DNA of 64,000 nucleotides from Tupaia tana. Lineage: Eukaryota; Chordata; Mammalia; Scandentia; Tupaiidae. The translations under genes and the position numbers were made by a program. Location of the stretch: contig JAKSZU010000003.1 in assembly GCA_026018925.1 (NCBI GenBank), positions 193,295,256 to 193,359,255 of the forward strand, given 5' to 3'. The notes below the pieces were generated by a model that saw only the letters and a program-made list of their open reading frames with translations, was not told the origin of the DNA and did no database searches. This document shows positions 34,401 to 45,108 of this stretch, in pieces (the first letter of the stretch is position 1; each line of letters opens with the position of its first letter).

Positions 34401-35480
34401 TTCTTTTTCTTTTTTTTTCTTTTTCTTTATTTAACAGATGAGTCAATCTTATTCTATCATTTTGGAGTGGAGAAGGTCTTTAAAGAATACACAAAAAGTT
34501 CAGAAGCTATCAAGAAAACATAGTTGATCAATGTTTTGAACTATTTTTGTATATATTATAATAAAGTCAAATGACAACAAGCATGAAGAACACTGATGCA
34601 AATGCACATGTGATAATATTTTAGCAGTTTTTCCTGCAGAATATTAAGACAATTTACAGCCATTAAGAAGATCTAGTTTTTAAAATTCTGATACAGTCAT
34701 ACAATGCAATACTATCATTTGTGTTATTTTCATTTTTAAATGAGATAGTTCTCATACTGACATGGAAACATGTTCATTCAGAACTCATAAATGAAAATAG
34801 TAAGCTACAGAAGTTGCATTGGTGTCAAAATAAACAATATAAGCTTCTATCTTTTTATATATTTTATTTCAATTTCTTTTATACATTCAATCACATATGT
34901 CACTTAGCTTGCAAAGTGAATATTCCAACATGTATACATCTCTCATAAGTCCAGTTGAGAATACTATACATGTTATTTTCAACAGATAATAACCATTTCT
35001 GTGTCCCATAAATGCATTGCCTCTCTATTTTTCTCCTTAATGTCCTTCCTGTGTTTTTCTGATGAGGATTTTCCTATCCTAGGTAGATACCTAGGAGTGG
35101 AATTACTGGGTCATATAGGAGTTCTATTTGCAGGTTTCTGAGGAACGTCCATATTGTTCCCCACAGTGGTTGTACTAATTTTCCACCAACAATGTAGGAG
35201 GATTTCTTGTAATTCTATTTAAGATATTTATCCTATAGAAACCTTCACATGTTTATAAAGATATGTCTAAGATTGTTTACTGAAATATCATGTTTAGCAT
35301 CAAGCAATATTCTTCAGTAGGATTCTGCTTAAGTTAATTCTACTGATAATGAAATAGTTGGCAGTCTTATAAATTGGTATGCATTTATATGGAAAATTTC
35401 TAACAGATAAAATTGAAAGCGTAGAGGCACAGAAAAATGTGTATGGTATGAAAATACATGGTTAAAAACCCCTACATTTG
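34401..35480. mobile_element. mosaic of three old L1 pieces
   Basis: 34,555-34,850 is sense L1 3' region (ATACAATGCAATACTATC, ACTGACATGGAAACATGTTC). 34,851-35,200 is a reverse-strand L1 3' end (CATTCAATCACATATGTCAC, then GGTAGATACCTAGGAGTGGA, GGGTCATATAGGAGTTC). 35,205-35,480 is sense L1 again (TTTATCCTATAGAAACCTTC). The reverse piece separates or abuts the two sense pieces. None has a coding frame. Confidence 0.55.
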
Positions 35481-36050
35481 AATATACATTAAATTCCTGG
35501 AAGGACACTAGACTCAAAGAAAAATTATGCCAAATTTCACATGTAGACACATGTGCTTGCACAATATGAGACTTTAAAATCGATATTTAAAATTTTTAAA
35601 AAGGTTATTGTTTAAAGCAAAAAAGTAACCATGTTTTTGGTAGCCTTATTAGCATAATTATAAGACAGGCAAGAAGAGCACAAAGAGAAGAAAAAAAGTT
35701 AAATGGAAGTAAGTTTTTGTAAATTTTATGCATTGTTTGAATGTAGGCTATAATAATTTAACAATGAGTTGTAATCTTCTAAGGCAATCAAATAAAGGAA
35801 TAATATAAAGAGAGAGAATGTTGAAATTCAGTGGCGGAAATACAAGTCAAAGCTAGAAAAATATATTAATTACTCATCAATGGAAAAAGAACAGGTAAAG
35901 ACCTGTGGAACAAAGAATATATCAGTATTTAGAACAAATATCATTATTTACAATAAATGGAAACAAAATAAACACTCCAGTTAGAAGGCCTTGACTATAA
36001 GACTGAATGAAAAAAGCAAGACCTTTTATCTTGTGCATCTTCTTTCAAGA
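35481..36050. other. intergenic, no feature seen
   Basis: Purine- and A-rich unassigned DNA, possibly further decayed L1. Confidence 0.4.
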
Positions 36051-36059
36051 ACTGCGTGT

Positions 36060-37003
36060 TCAGATTAATTGCTCACTAATCATCAAGAGAGTCAAATCAA
36101 AACTATAATGAGGTTATCACTTCATCCTAGTTAGAATGGCTATCCTGAAAAAAAAAAAAAAAGAAGAAGAACTACTATGGTTATGAAGAAAGGGGAATTC
36201 TTGTACAGGTTTGTAGAAATGTAAATTTGTATAGCAATTATGAAAATAGGATGGAATTTCTCAAAAAGCTAAAAAAGGAGTACCTTATGATCCAATAATC
36301 CTACTAGAGGATATATGCCTAAAATCAGTATGGTAAAGAGATTTTTGCACTCCCATGTGCTATGCACAACAGTTAAGAGATTAAATCATGCTAAGTACCC
36401 ACAACTCACAAATGGATAAAGAAAATATGTTGTAAATACACAATGGAATATTTTTCAACCATCAAAAATGATTAAATCCAGTCATTTGAAGTAATATGGA
36501 CCAACTTCTTAAGTTTTATTTCATGTACTAAGTGCAATAAATAAGGCACTGAGGACAAATATCATACCATATGTTTTACTCATTAGTGGAAGCTAAACAT
36601 GTTTATTTCATAGTTGAACAGTGGATATCAGAAGTTGAAGAAGGAGAGATTGGGGGTTGGGGTTTGTGGAGAACTTGGTTAACAGATTCACTTAGAGCAC
36701 AAGTAGATAAATGGAATGAGTTCTGGAGCATTAGAGCTCAGCATATTAATGGCAATTGTTGATCATTTAATGCATACTAAAAATAGAAGACTGGAATTTT
36801 TTCATGTGCACAAAGTAAAGTAATGATAAGTGTTAGAGATAGTAATAGCATTTAAATGCATCATGACTTTCCCTACAACCCAATAGATATGTTTATTGCC
36901 CTTATTTTATTATTACACAATATATACATGTTTTAGAAACCCATGTTGTACACCATAAATATATACAAATATTACATGTAGATGATAAACTATAACAAAT
37001 ATG
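36060..37003 (+). mobile_element. old L1 ORF2 C-terminus and 3' region
   Basis: Sense landmarks in order: CATCAAGAGAGTCAAATCAA, ATAATGAGGTTATCACTTCA, ATACACAATGGAATATTTTT, CATACCATATGTTTTACTCA, ATTAGTGGAAGCTAAACATG, AAATATATACAAATATTAC. The coding frames are destroyed. Half of a palindromic MITE lies at 36,855-36,885. Confidence 0.7.
36855..36885. mobile_element. half of a palindromic MITE, copy 5
   Basis: Only the right arm, GCATCATGACTTTCCCTACA then ACCCAATA, is recognisable. The left arm is lost or too decayed. Confidence 0.55.
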
Positions 37004-37390
37004 GAAGATTTAATGCTGTATGAAGCAAGCCAGACTATGAAAGACAGGTATTGTATGTCCCTCCTCAGTATATATAAGATTTCTTCATTTTATAGCAGTA
37101 ACTGAAAGATTGGAAGGTATAATGGCAGGGAGGGTAATCGTAAATACTAGAGACAGTATAGAGGAGTACTGGGGAGGGAGAGTGGATAATAAGGGGTGAG
37201 AGAGACAACACATTTAATAGACACAATAATGAAAATTATCTGTTCATGATAATGTATATGGTAATGCTTTTGACTCAACTAATATTCACTTTATGCTGGG
37301 AAAAACCATGTGTACACTGTAAAATGTACAGTGATTAAATGTAAATTTAAAAATATTAATTAATAAAATGTTTAAATGTAATTTTAAAAT
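37004..37390 (+). mobile_element. 5'-truncated L1 3' end
   Basis: It starts at the end of ORF2 (GTATGAAGCAAGCCAGACTA, as in the full L1 near 44,756) and runs through a 3' UTR ending ATTAAATGTAAATTTAAAAA. It is a subfamily different from the young L1 (its 3' UTR contains TGATAATGTATATGGTAATG, shared with 46.5 and 58.8 kb). Confidence 0.72.
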
Positions 37391-37584
37391 AAATTATAAT
37401 AAATAAATAAAATTATATTTAGAAAACAGAATTATATTGCATTAAACACACAAATGGAAAACTACATTCTAAGCTTTAAAAAACAAGACTTGCTTATATA
37501 CTATCTACAAGGGATATTAAGTAAAAAGATAGCCTGCATTGACATAAAATATTGGGGAAAGATATACTTTGAAATACTAAGCTT

Positions 37585-37842
37585 GGTACCAGCAGATAGT
37601 GTACATCACTGCACTCTCGCATGGGCAACTGCAGTTCCAGTCCCAGACTCAGTGGCTTGAAACTCACACTGAGAGTGTGTTCATGCATGCCCAAGATTTC
37701 AGGAGGAGAACAGAGGAGGAGGGATGAAAGTATGCCATCCCCTTGGGGGGTGATTTTTCACTTTCTCAATAACTGTCTCTGTCTCTCTCTGGTGACTGCA
37801 CACACTCTAAAGTTAAAACCTCAAGTAAATAAATAAATAAAT
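37585..37842 (+). mobile_element. tRNA-derived SINE, long type
   Basis: A GGTACCAGCAGATAGTGTAC head, a decayed box B, a complete body with CCCTTGGGGGGTGATTT, and an (AAAT)n tail. Nested in the ancient L1. Confidence 0.8.
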
Positions 37843-38583
37843 ACTAAAGAAAGCATTTATAGATATAATAATATCAAGTATACTGTACTTCATGGCCAAA
37901 TATATTACCAAAGATAAATCTGTATACACATACTAACAGAATTTTACAACATAAAGCAAAATTAGTAAATGTAAAAGAAAAATAAACAAATCCACAGACA
38001 ACTTTGGAAATGTTAATATTATCCTGTCAGTAGTGGATGGGATTCATAACAGCCAATAAAGATCTATAATGCTTGAGCAATGCTATTAAAAAGCTTGACT
38101 TAATTGCTATTAGTAAAACACTGCATATAAAAATTGAAGACTACATTATGTTCATACGCACATGAAAAATTTACCAAGATAGGCAAAATGCTGGTTCATA
38201 AGACATATCTAAGCAAATGTCAAAGGATCAAAATAATACAGAATACATGCTCTTAAAAATACAATATTAATTTAGAAATCAACAGAAAGGACATATACTC
38301 CAAGTATCTGGAATAACCCATAGGTCAGAGAAGAAACCTAAAGGGAAATTAGTCGATCTTTCTCAAATGATTGGAGTAAATATTTAGATTGAAATATCTG
38401 TATTGCAAAAGAAATTGGGTAAAAATCACCAAAGATATAAATACTCACTGTAGAAAAGTAGTAAAATATTTTTAAAGTATATAGAAAAAAAAAAATAAAC
38501 CTAAGAAATCAATGATGAAGACAATTGTTTTTTAAAAAAATAAAATTTTGGTTCCTACAAAACAAATTTCTAGAAAGATGATC

Positions 38584-38602
38584 AAAGAAAGATAGGAAGG
38601 AG
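38584..38602 (+). repeat. target-site duplication, left copy, of the young L1
   Basis: AAAGAAAGATAGGAAGGAG here is identical to 45,607-45,625, right after the final poly(A). It marks the insertion unit as 38,603-45,609. Confidence 0.93.
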
Positions 38603-38962
38603 CGTCTCCTGCAAGCCTCTGGCCAGCAAGGGATACTGAGGGAGGGTCACCTCTGACCCCCACCCCACTTCCAGACCCCCAGGCCCCAGACTCCACCTTC
38701 TAGACTTTCCTGGACTGCCAGCAGGCAATAGCGTCTCCTGCAAGCCTCTGGCCAGCAAGGGATACTGAGGGAGGGTCACCTCTGACCCCCCCCCCCACTT
38801 CCAGACCCCCAGGCCCCAGACTCCACCTTCTAGACTTTCCTGGACTGCCAGCAGGCAATAGCGTCTCCTGCAAGCCTCTGGCCAGCAAGGGATACTGAGG
38901 GAGGGTCACCTCTGACTCCCACCCCACTTCCAGACCCCCAGACCCCAGACTCCACCTTCTAG

Positions 38963-39064
38963 GTAGGTAGCCAGGATCTCCTTGAGGCGGTTTTTTTTTT
39001 TTTTTCTTTTCTCTTGAACTCCCTGCATTCTCTTGTTAACACCTAGCTCTCCTTCTCCCCCCAG
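38963..39064 (+). other. putative GT-AG intron in L1 monomer 3
   Basis: 102 bp present in monomer 3 but absent from monomers 1, 2, 4 and 5. The left edge is CTAG|GTAGGTAGCC. The right edge is a C/T tract CTCTCCTTCTCCCCCCAG|ACTTTCC. TTAAC at 39,036-39,040 is a good branch point 25 nt before the AG. Excision from GT to AG yields CTTCTAGACTTTCC, exactly the sequence of the intron-less monomers. A simple insertion or deletion with 2-bp AG microhomology is the alternative. Confidence 0.7.
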
Positions 39065-39451
39065 ACTTTCCTGGACTGCCAGCAGGCAATAGCGTCTCCT
39101 GCAAGCCTCTGGCCAGCAAGGGATACTGAGGGAGGGTCACCTCTGACCCCCACCCCACTTCCAGACCCCCAGGCCCCAGACTCCACCTTCTAGACTTTCC
39201 TGGACTGCCAGCAGGCAATAGCGTGTCCTGCAAGCCAATGGCCAGCAAGGGATACTGAGGGAGGGTCACCTCTGACCCCCACCCCACTTCCAGACCCCCA
39301 GGCCCCAGACTCCACCTTCTAGACTTTCCTGGACTGCCAGCAGGCAATAGCGTCTCCTGCAAGCCTCTGGCCAGCAAGGGATACTGAGGGAGGGTCACCT
39401 CTGACCCCCACCCCACTTCCAGACCCCCAGGCCCCAGACTCCACCTTCTAG

Positions 39452-39556
39452 GTAGGTAGCCAGGATCTCCTTGAGGCGGTTTTTTTTTTTTTTTTTTCTT
39501 TTCTCTTGAACTCCCTGCATTCTCTTGTTAACACCTAGCTCTCCTTCTCCCCCCAG
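39452..39556 (+). other. putative GT-AG intron in L1 monomer 6
   Basis: The second copy of the same segment, with three more T in its T run. Donor CTAG|GTAGGTAG, branch-like TTAAC at 39,528-39,532, acceptor CCCCCCAG at 39,549-39,556. Identical edges to the copy at 38,963-39,064, in the next higher-order block. Confidence 0.7.
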
Positions 39557-39604
39557 ACTTTCCTGGACTGCCAGAAGGCAATAGCGTCTCCTGCAAGCCT
39601 CTGG

Positions 39605-39970
39605 CGAAATCGCGCGCGCAGCGTGCGACTTTTTCTTTATTTTTCTGTGTTGTCTTTCCTTTCGTTGCATATTGTCCTCTCCTCCTTATTTTTTACTGTG
39701 CCAGACAGACTAGACAGGTCTAGAATCATATATCTGAAATTTCCTAGGAAGGTAAGTGTCTCTGGGATCCTCCCTAGTACTGATCCCCTTTGAAAAAGGA
39801 GATACTGCTTGTTAGACACTTCTGTAGAGTTCCCTTCCTGAAAACACATTGGTAAAAACAACAGAAGAGAGACTTCAACAAACAGCTATTCCCATCAAAA
39901 AGGAAAGACTCTTACTTCTCGTGGGACAAAAGTTCTCCCAAGAAGTCTTTAAAAGGCAAATAATCTCCCA
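39605..39970 (+). other. unique part of the L1 5' UTR
   Basis: It begins with a CpG-dense stretch (CGAAATCGCGCGCGCAGCGT), followed by T-rich sequence and then a leader to the ORF1 ATG. It is non-repetitive within the window. The CpG cluster is the strongest in the window outside the young SINEs, as expected for a recently active, methylation-controlled promoter region (inference). Confidence 0.75.
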
Positions 39971-40932
39971 ATGGCTAAACGTAGAAAAAGAGCCTCAGGT
40001 CAGAATAAACAAGAAAATATGTCTCCAACAAAGGAAAATGCCCCTCCATGTCTCGTAAATATGGAGGATGTTACCAAAATGACAGACACAGAATTTCGAA
40101 CATTCATGGTGACCAAATTCTGTGAATTGGAAAAAAAAAAAGAGACAACGAACTACAGGAAATTAGGAAGTCCTTCCAGGATATGAAAGAAGAAATGGAT
40201 ACTCTGAGAAAGAATCAGGTGGAACTATTAGAGATAAAGTCTATAATACAAGAAATCAAAAACTCTCTGGAAAGTATTAAGAGCCGATTAGACCATGCTG
40301 AAGATCGAATCTCTGATGTAGAAGATAAAACCTCTGATCTAGAAAAAAACTACAAAAAGATCGAGAAAATAACTAAAAAACATGAGGATAATATACGAGA
40401 AATACTAGACTCTATTAGACGCCCAAACATCAGAATAATCGGCATCCCAGAAGGTGAAGAAACTAATAGCGGAATGGAAAATCTATTCCATGACATCTTG
40501 GAAGAAAATTTCCCAAGCCTAGAGAGGCACTGAACCATCCGGACCCAAGAAATACAAAGGACCCCAAATAGAATCAACCCCAGAAGATCTTCCCCAAGGC
40601 ACATCTTAGCCAGGCTGTCTAACGTCACAGAAAAAGACATGATACTAAAACTGGCAAGAGAGAAACGAGAAATAACTTACAAAGGCCATCCCATAAGACT
40701 AACACCAGACCTCTCATCAGAAACAATGCAAGCAAGAAAAGAATAGGAAGACATAATGAAAGTGTTAAGAGAGAAACAATTTCAGCCAAGACTATTATAC
40801 CCTGCAAGATTATCCTTCATTTGGGAAAAAAAGATTAAAATCTTCTCAGACAAACAAAACCTGAAAGAATTTGCCAACACCAGACCAGCTCTTCAAGAAA
40901 TCCTGAAGAAAGTACTGTTCCAGGAAAACTAA
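39971..40932 (+). pseudogene. L1 ORF1 (RNA-binding chaperone), broken
   Basis: The ATG at 39,971 gives MAKRRKRASGQNKQENMSPT, a basic N-terminus. A coiled-coil stretch follows (about 40,183-40,400, DTLRKNQVELLEIKS..), then the RRM region with RRPNIRIIGIPEGEE at 40,417-40,461, and the C-terminal domain with FQPRLLYPARLSFIWEK and ending LKKVLFQEN. The span equals about 320 codons, similar to human ORF1p (338). A frame change occurs at the A11 run near 40,131-40,141. Two in-frame stops follow: TGA at about 40,531 and TAG at about 40,744 where the family has Trp. ORF1p normally binds L1 RNA as a trimer. Confidence 0.9.
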
Positions 40933-40976
40933 AGATGCAACAGTCAGAAACAAAGAAATAACAGGCAACTAAGACA

Positions 40977-43900
40977 ATGGCTAACTTAAATGTCGGTACA
41001 GATCCTATAACATCGATAATAACATTGAATGTTAATGGGTTAAATTCTCCAATCAAGAGACACAGACTGGCTGAATGGATAAAAAAACAGAAACCCTCTA
41101 TCTGTTGCCTACAAGAAACGCACCTCATGGAAAAAGACATACATAGACTGAAAGTGAAGGGTTGGAAAAAGGTTTTCCATGCAGTTGGGAACTAAAAAAG
41201 AGCTGGAGTTGCGATACTAATTTCTGACAAAATAGGCTTTAAAACAAAAAGTGTCCGAAGAGACAAAGAAGGGCACTATATCATAGTAAAAGGCTCTATA
41301 GATCGAGAAGATATAACGCTTATTAATATCTATGCTCCTAACACAGGAGCACCCAGATATGTGAAGGAAAGATTGTTAGATCTGAAAGGGGAGATAGACT
41401 GCAACACACTAATTGTTGGAGATCTCAACACCGCATTATCCCCTCTGGACAGATCATCTAGGCAAAAAATAGGTAGAGAGATCAAGGACCTAAATGATAC
41501 CATAAATCAATTGGACTTAACAGACATCTATAGAACTTTCCACCCAAAAACCACAAGATATAGTTTTTTCTCACCCCGACATGGAACTTTCTCGAAGATT
41601 GACCACATCATAGGACACAAAGCAAGCCTCTGCAGATTCAGAGACATAGAAACTATTTCCAGCATCTTCTCTGACCATGATGGAATTAAACTCGAGTTTA
41701 ATTTCAAGAGAAATCCTCAAAAATACCTAAAAACATGGAAACTAAATAACCTACTCCTGAATGACTCCACTATTACCGAAGAAATAAAGTCCGAAATCAA
41801 AAGATTCATGGAAGCCAATGACAATGAAGATACAAGTTTCCATAATCTTTGGGACACTGCCAAAGCAGTCATAAGAGGGAAGCTCATAGCAATTAGTGCA
41901 CATAAGAGGAAGACAGAGAAAAGGCTAATGGATCACCTAACATCAAGCATTAGAGAATTGGAAAAGCAACAGCAAAAAAATCCAAAAAATTACAGGAGAA
42001 AGGAAATAATAAAGATCCGAGCAGAAATAAATGAAATAGAAAATAAACGTACTATACAGAAAGTAAGTGAAAGCAAAAGCTGGTTCTTTGAAAGGATAAA
42101 CAAAATTGATACCCCACTAGCGAGACTTATTAAGAAGAAGAGAGAAAGGAACCAGGTGAATCAAATCTGCAATGAGGCTGGCAACATAACAACAGACATA
42201 GTAGAAATTCAAAACATCATTAGAGGATACTTTGAACATCTATACGCTAAGAAACAAGATAATCTGGATGAGATGGACAAATTCCTGGACAAATATAATC
42301 TACCAAGAATGAGCCAGGAAGAAATAGAAAGTCTGAATAGGCCCATAACAAGCCAGGAGATTGAATCAGTAATAAGTAACCTCCCAACAAAGAAAAGCCC
42401 TGGCCCCGATGGATTCACCTCTGAATTCTACAAAACTTTCAAAGAAGAGTTAACTCCCATTCTGCTCAAATTATTTCTAAAGATCCAAAAGGGTGAATGT
42501 CTTCCTAATTCATTCTATGAAGCCTCTGTCACCCTCATCCTCAAAACAGATAAGGACAGGACAAGGAAGGAAAACTATAGACCAATATCTCTGATGAACA
42601 TAGACTCAAAGATTCTCAACAAGATACTAGCAAATCGTATTCAACAACTTATACAGAAGATCATACACCATGATCAGGTAGGCTTTATTCCAGGAATGCA
42701 AGGTTGGTTCAACATACGCAAAACCATAAATGTAATACACCATATTAATAGGAAGAAAGACAAAAACCATATGGTCATATCGATTGACGCAGAAAAAGCA
42801 TTTGATAAGATACAACATCCCTTCATGATCAAGACTCTTAGCAAAATTGGCATAGAAGGGCCATTTCTCAATACAATAAAAGCCATCTATGAAAAACCCA
42901 TAGCGAACATCATCCTGAATGGAGAAAAGCTGAAAGCTTTCCCACTAAACACAGGAACAAGACAAGGATGCCCACTTTCTCCTCTCCTTTTCAATATAGT
43001 ACTGGAAGTCCTTGCCAACGCAATCAGAAAAGAGGAAAAAATAAAGGGCATTCGAATAGGAAAAGAAGAGGTGAAACTCTCTCTATTTGCAGATGACATG
43101 ATTGTATACATAGAAGACCCAATGGTCTCCATGGAAAAACTACTGGAAGTAATACATGAATTCAGTAAAGTTGCAGGATATAAAATCAATATACAGAAAT
43201 CGATAGCATTTCTATATACGAATAACAGGCAGGCTGAGATAGAACTGAAAAAACTTATTCCGTTTACCATAGCCACTAAAAGTATAAGATATTTAGGAAT
43301 AAATCTAACCAAAGAAGTTAAAGACCTCCACAAGGAAAACTATGAGAAGCTAAAAAAAGAAATTGAAAATGACACAAAAAAATGGAAGGACATCCCATGT
43401 TCATGGATTGGAAGAGTTAATATAATCAAAATGGCAATTCTACCCAAATTAATCTACCTATTTAATGCAATGCCAATCAAAGTACCAGACACATTCTTCA
43501 CAGATCTAGAAAAGACAATCTTAAAATTTGTCTGGAATCATAAAAGACCCCGTATTGCCAAAGCATTTCTACACAAGAAGAATGGAGTGGGTGGCATCTC
43601 AATCCCCAACCCAAAAATATATTACAAAGCTGTGGTAATAAAGACAGCATGGTATTGGCACAGAAACAGACATGTGGACCAATGGAACAGAATAGAGTCC
43701 CCAGAAATAAGTGCCCAAACATACAGTCAACTGATCTTTGACAAGGGGTACCAGTCAATCCAGTGGGAAAATGAAAGCCTCTTCAGCAAGTGGTGCTGGA
43801 GAAACTGGACTTCCACTTGCAGAAAGATGAATCTGAACCCCTACCTCTCTCCTTTGACAAGAATCAAGTCAAGGTGGATCAAGGATCTAAATCTAAGACC

Positions 43901-44834
43901 TCAAACTATAAAGCTGCTCCTGGAGAATGCTGGGGAAACTCTGGGAGACATTGGTGTAGGGAAAGACTTCCTAAAGAAGACCCTCAAAGCAGAGTCCATC
44001 GTCCACAAAATAGACAAGTGGGATTACATCAGACTAAGAAGTTTCTGCATGGCCAAAGACACAGTAGTTAGTGTGAATCGACAGCCCTCAGAATGGGAAA
44101 ATATTTTTGTAAATGTTGCATCAGATAAGGGACTGATAACCAGAATACACAAGGAACTAAAAAAGGTGTTTGGAAAAAAGATGAGCAACCCTATTAAAAG
44201 ATGGGAGAAGGAGATGAAGAAAACACTCTCTAAAGATGACACACGAATGGCCAAAAGGCATATGAAAAAATGTTCAACCTCCCTCATCGTAAGGGAAATG
44301 CAGATAAAAACAACAATGAGGTACCACCTAACCCCAGTCAGATTGTCTAATATTAAAAAAACAAAAAATGATAAGTGTTGGCGGGGGTGTGGTGAAAGGG
44401 GAACTCTTTTACACTGCTGGTGGGAATGTAGATTGGTCCAACCACTGTGGAGAATAATTTGGAGATTCCTCAAAAATCTACAGATAGATCTGCCATATGA
44501 TCCAGAGATCCCACTCCTCGGTATCTACCCAAAGGACAGAAGAATTCTTCATTGGAAAAGTGCTTGCACATCGATGTTTATTGCGGCACTATTCACAATT
44601 GCTAAGTCATGGAACCAACCCAGATGCCCCCATATGGAGGAATGGATTGAAAAACTGTGGCACATATACTCTATGGAATACTACTCAGCCATAAAAACCA
44701 ACAGAGCCCTGGCTTTTGACAGAAAGTGGAAGAATATGGAAGATGTACTGCTGAGTGAGGCAAGCCAGGCTATGAAGGAGAGACATTGTATGTCCCCACT
44801 TAACATATACCGTTTGTCTGCATTCTATGTCTGA
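40977..44834 (+). pseudogene. L1 ORF2 (endonuclease / reverse transcriptase), one in-frame stop
   Basis: About 1,285 codons (human ORF2p is 1,275), starting 44 nt after ORF1. The endonuclease domain holds ITLNVNGLNSPIKR, QETHL and the catalytic [10 protein letters not shown] (residues ~232-241). RT has [32 protein letters not shown] and the active-site FADD (43,086-43,097, residues ~704-707). The C-terminal Cys motif CWRGC..HCWWEC starts at 44,376. A single TAA at 41,193-41,195 in the endonuclease domain breaks it. From 41,361 on the frame is open for 1,157 residues. Confidence 0.95.
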
Positions 44835-45108
44835 AACTGATTGACTAACAGTTGAACAAACACAAGAGATGGGTGTGAATGTCAGATGAGGTGTATGTGG
44901 AGGAGTGGGGCCCAACGAAAGACATTTGGAGAAGGGATACAGAGGTAGAGCATTGACGGGATGGGGAGGTGTGGTGTTATCTGTTGAAGATATTTTGATC
45001 AACGGGTCTGGGGAGAAATGTTCACATATCGAAATGGTCTCATTGTAAGCCAAACAATATGATTGAAAGTATATACAAAAATAAATAAATTAATTAATAA
45101 AAAAAAAA
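44835..45108 (+). other. L1 3' UTR with weak own A tail
   Basis: Includes GTATGTGGAGGAGTGGGGCC and GGGATGGGGAGGTGTGGTG (G-rich, as L1 3' UTRs often are) and ends AATAAATAAATTAATTAATA plus 10 or so A. This 3' UTR defines the family of truncated copies at 15.1 and 25.7 kb. Confidence 0.88.

Larger units (their letters stand above)
37470..38602 (+). mobile_element. ancient L1 ORF2 (endonuclease to pre-RT), left part
   Basis: Sense landmarks follow L1 ORF2: CTACAAGGGATATTAAG, AAATTTACCAAGATAGGCAA (compare FTKIDHMLGHK), CATAAGACATATCTAAGCAA, AGAATACATGCTC, ATTTAGAAATCAACAGAAAG, GGAAATTAGTCGATC. The frames are lost. The young L1 is inserted at its right edge, and its continuation lies at 45,915-46,080. 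A SINE sits at 37,585-37,842. Confidence 0.7.
38603..39604 (+). promoter_or_regulatory. L1 5' UTR tandem monomer array (probable promoter)
   Basis: Monomer starts (CGTCTCCTGC, or CGTGTCCTGC in unit 5) lie at 38,603, 38,732, 38,862, 39,093, 39,222, 39,351 and 39,585. Units are 129-130 bp, except units 3 and 6, which carry an extra 102-105 bp. The last is only a 20-bp stub. This makes two higher-order blocks of about 490 bp, each of three monomers. Each full monomer has GGGTCA-CCTC-TGACCC or a one-base variant. Monomeric 5' UTRs act as promoters in mouse L1. Promoter function here is inferred from position and layout only. Confidence 0.88.

Noticed and set aside
38603-39604. Direct repeats that might suggest a CRISPR array or satellite
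   Set aside because: Units are 129 bp without short-repeat/unique-spacer alternation, and the array is joined to an L1 5' UTR in a mammalian genome.
42209-44473. Long reverse-strand open frames (up to 149 codons) opposite ORF2
   Set aside because: They are shadows of the A-rich L1 ORF2 coding strand.
38603-44834. Calling the young L1 a competent autonomous element
   Set aside because: ORF1 has a frame change and two stops, and ORF2 has a stop in the endonuclease domain, so this copy cannot encode both proteins as read.
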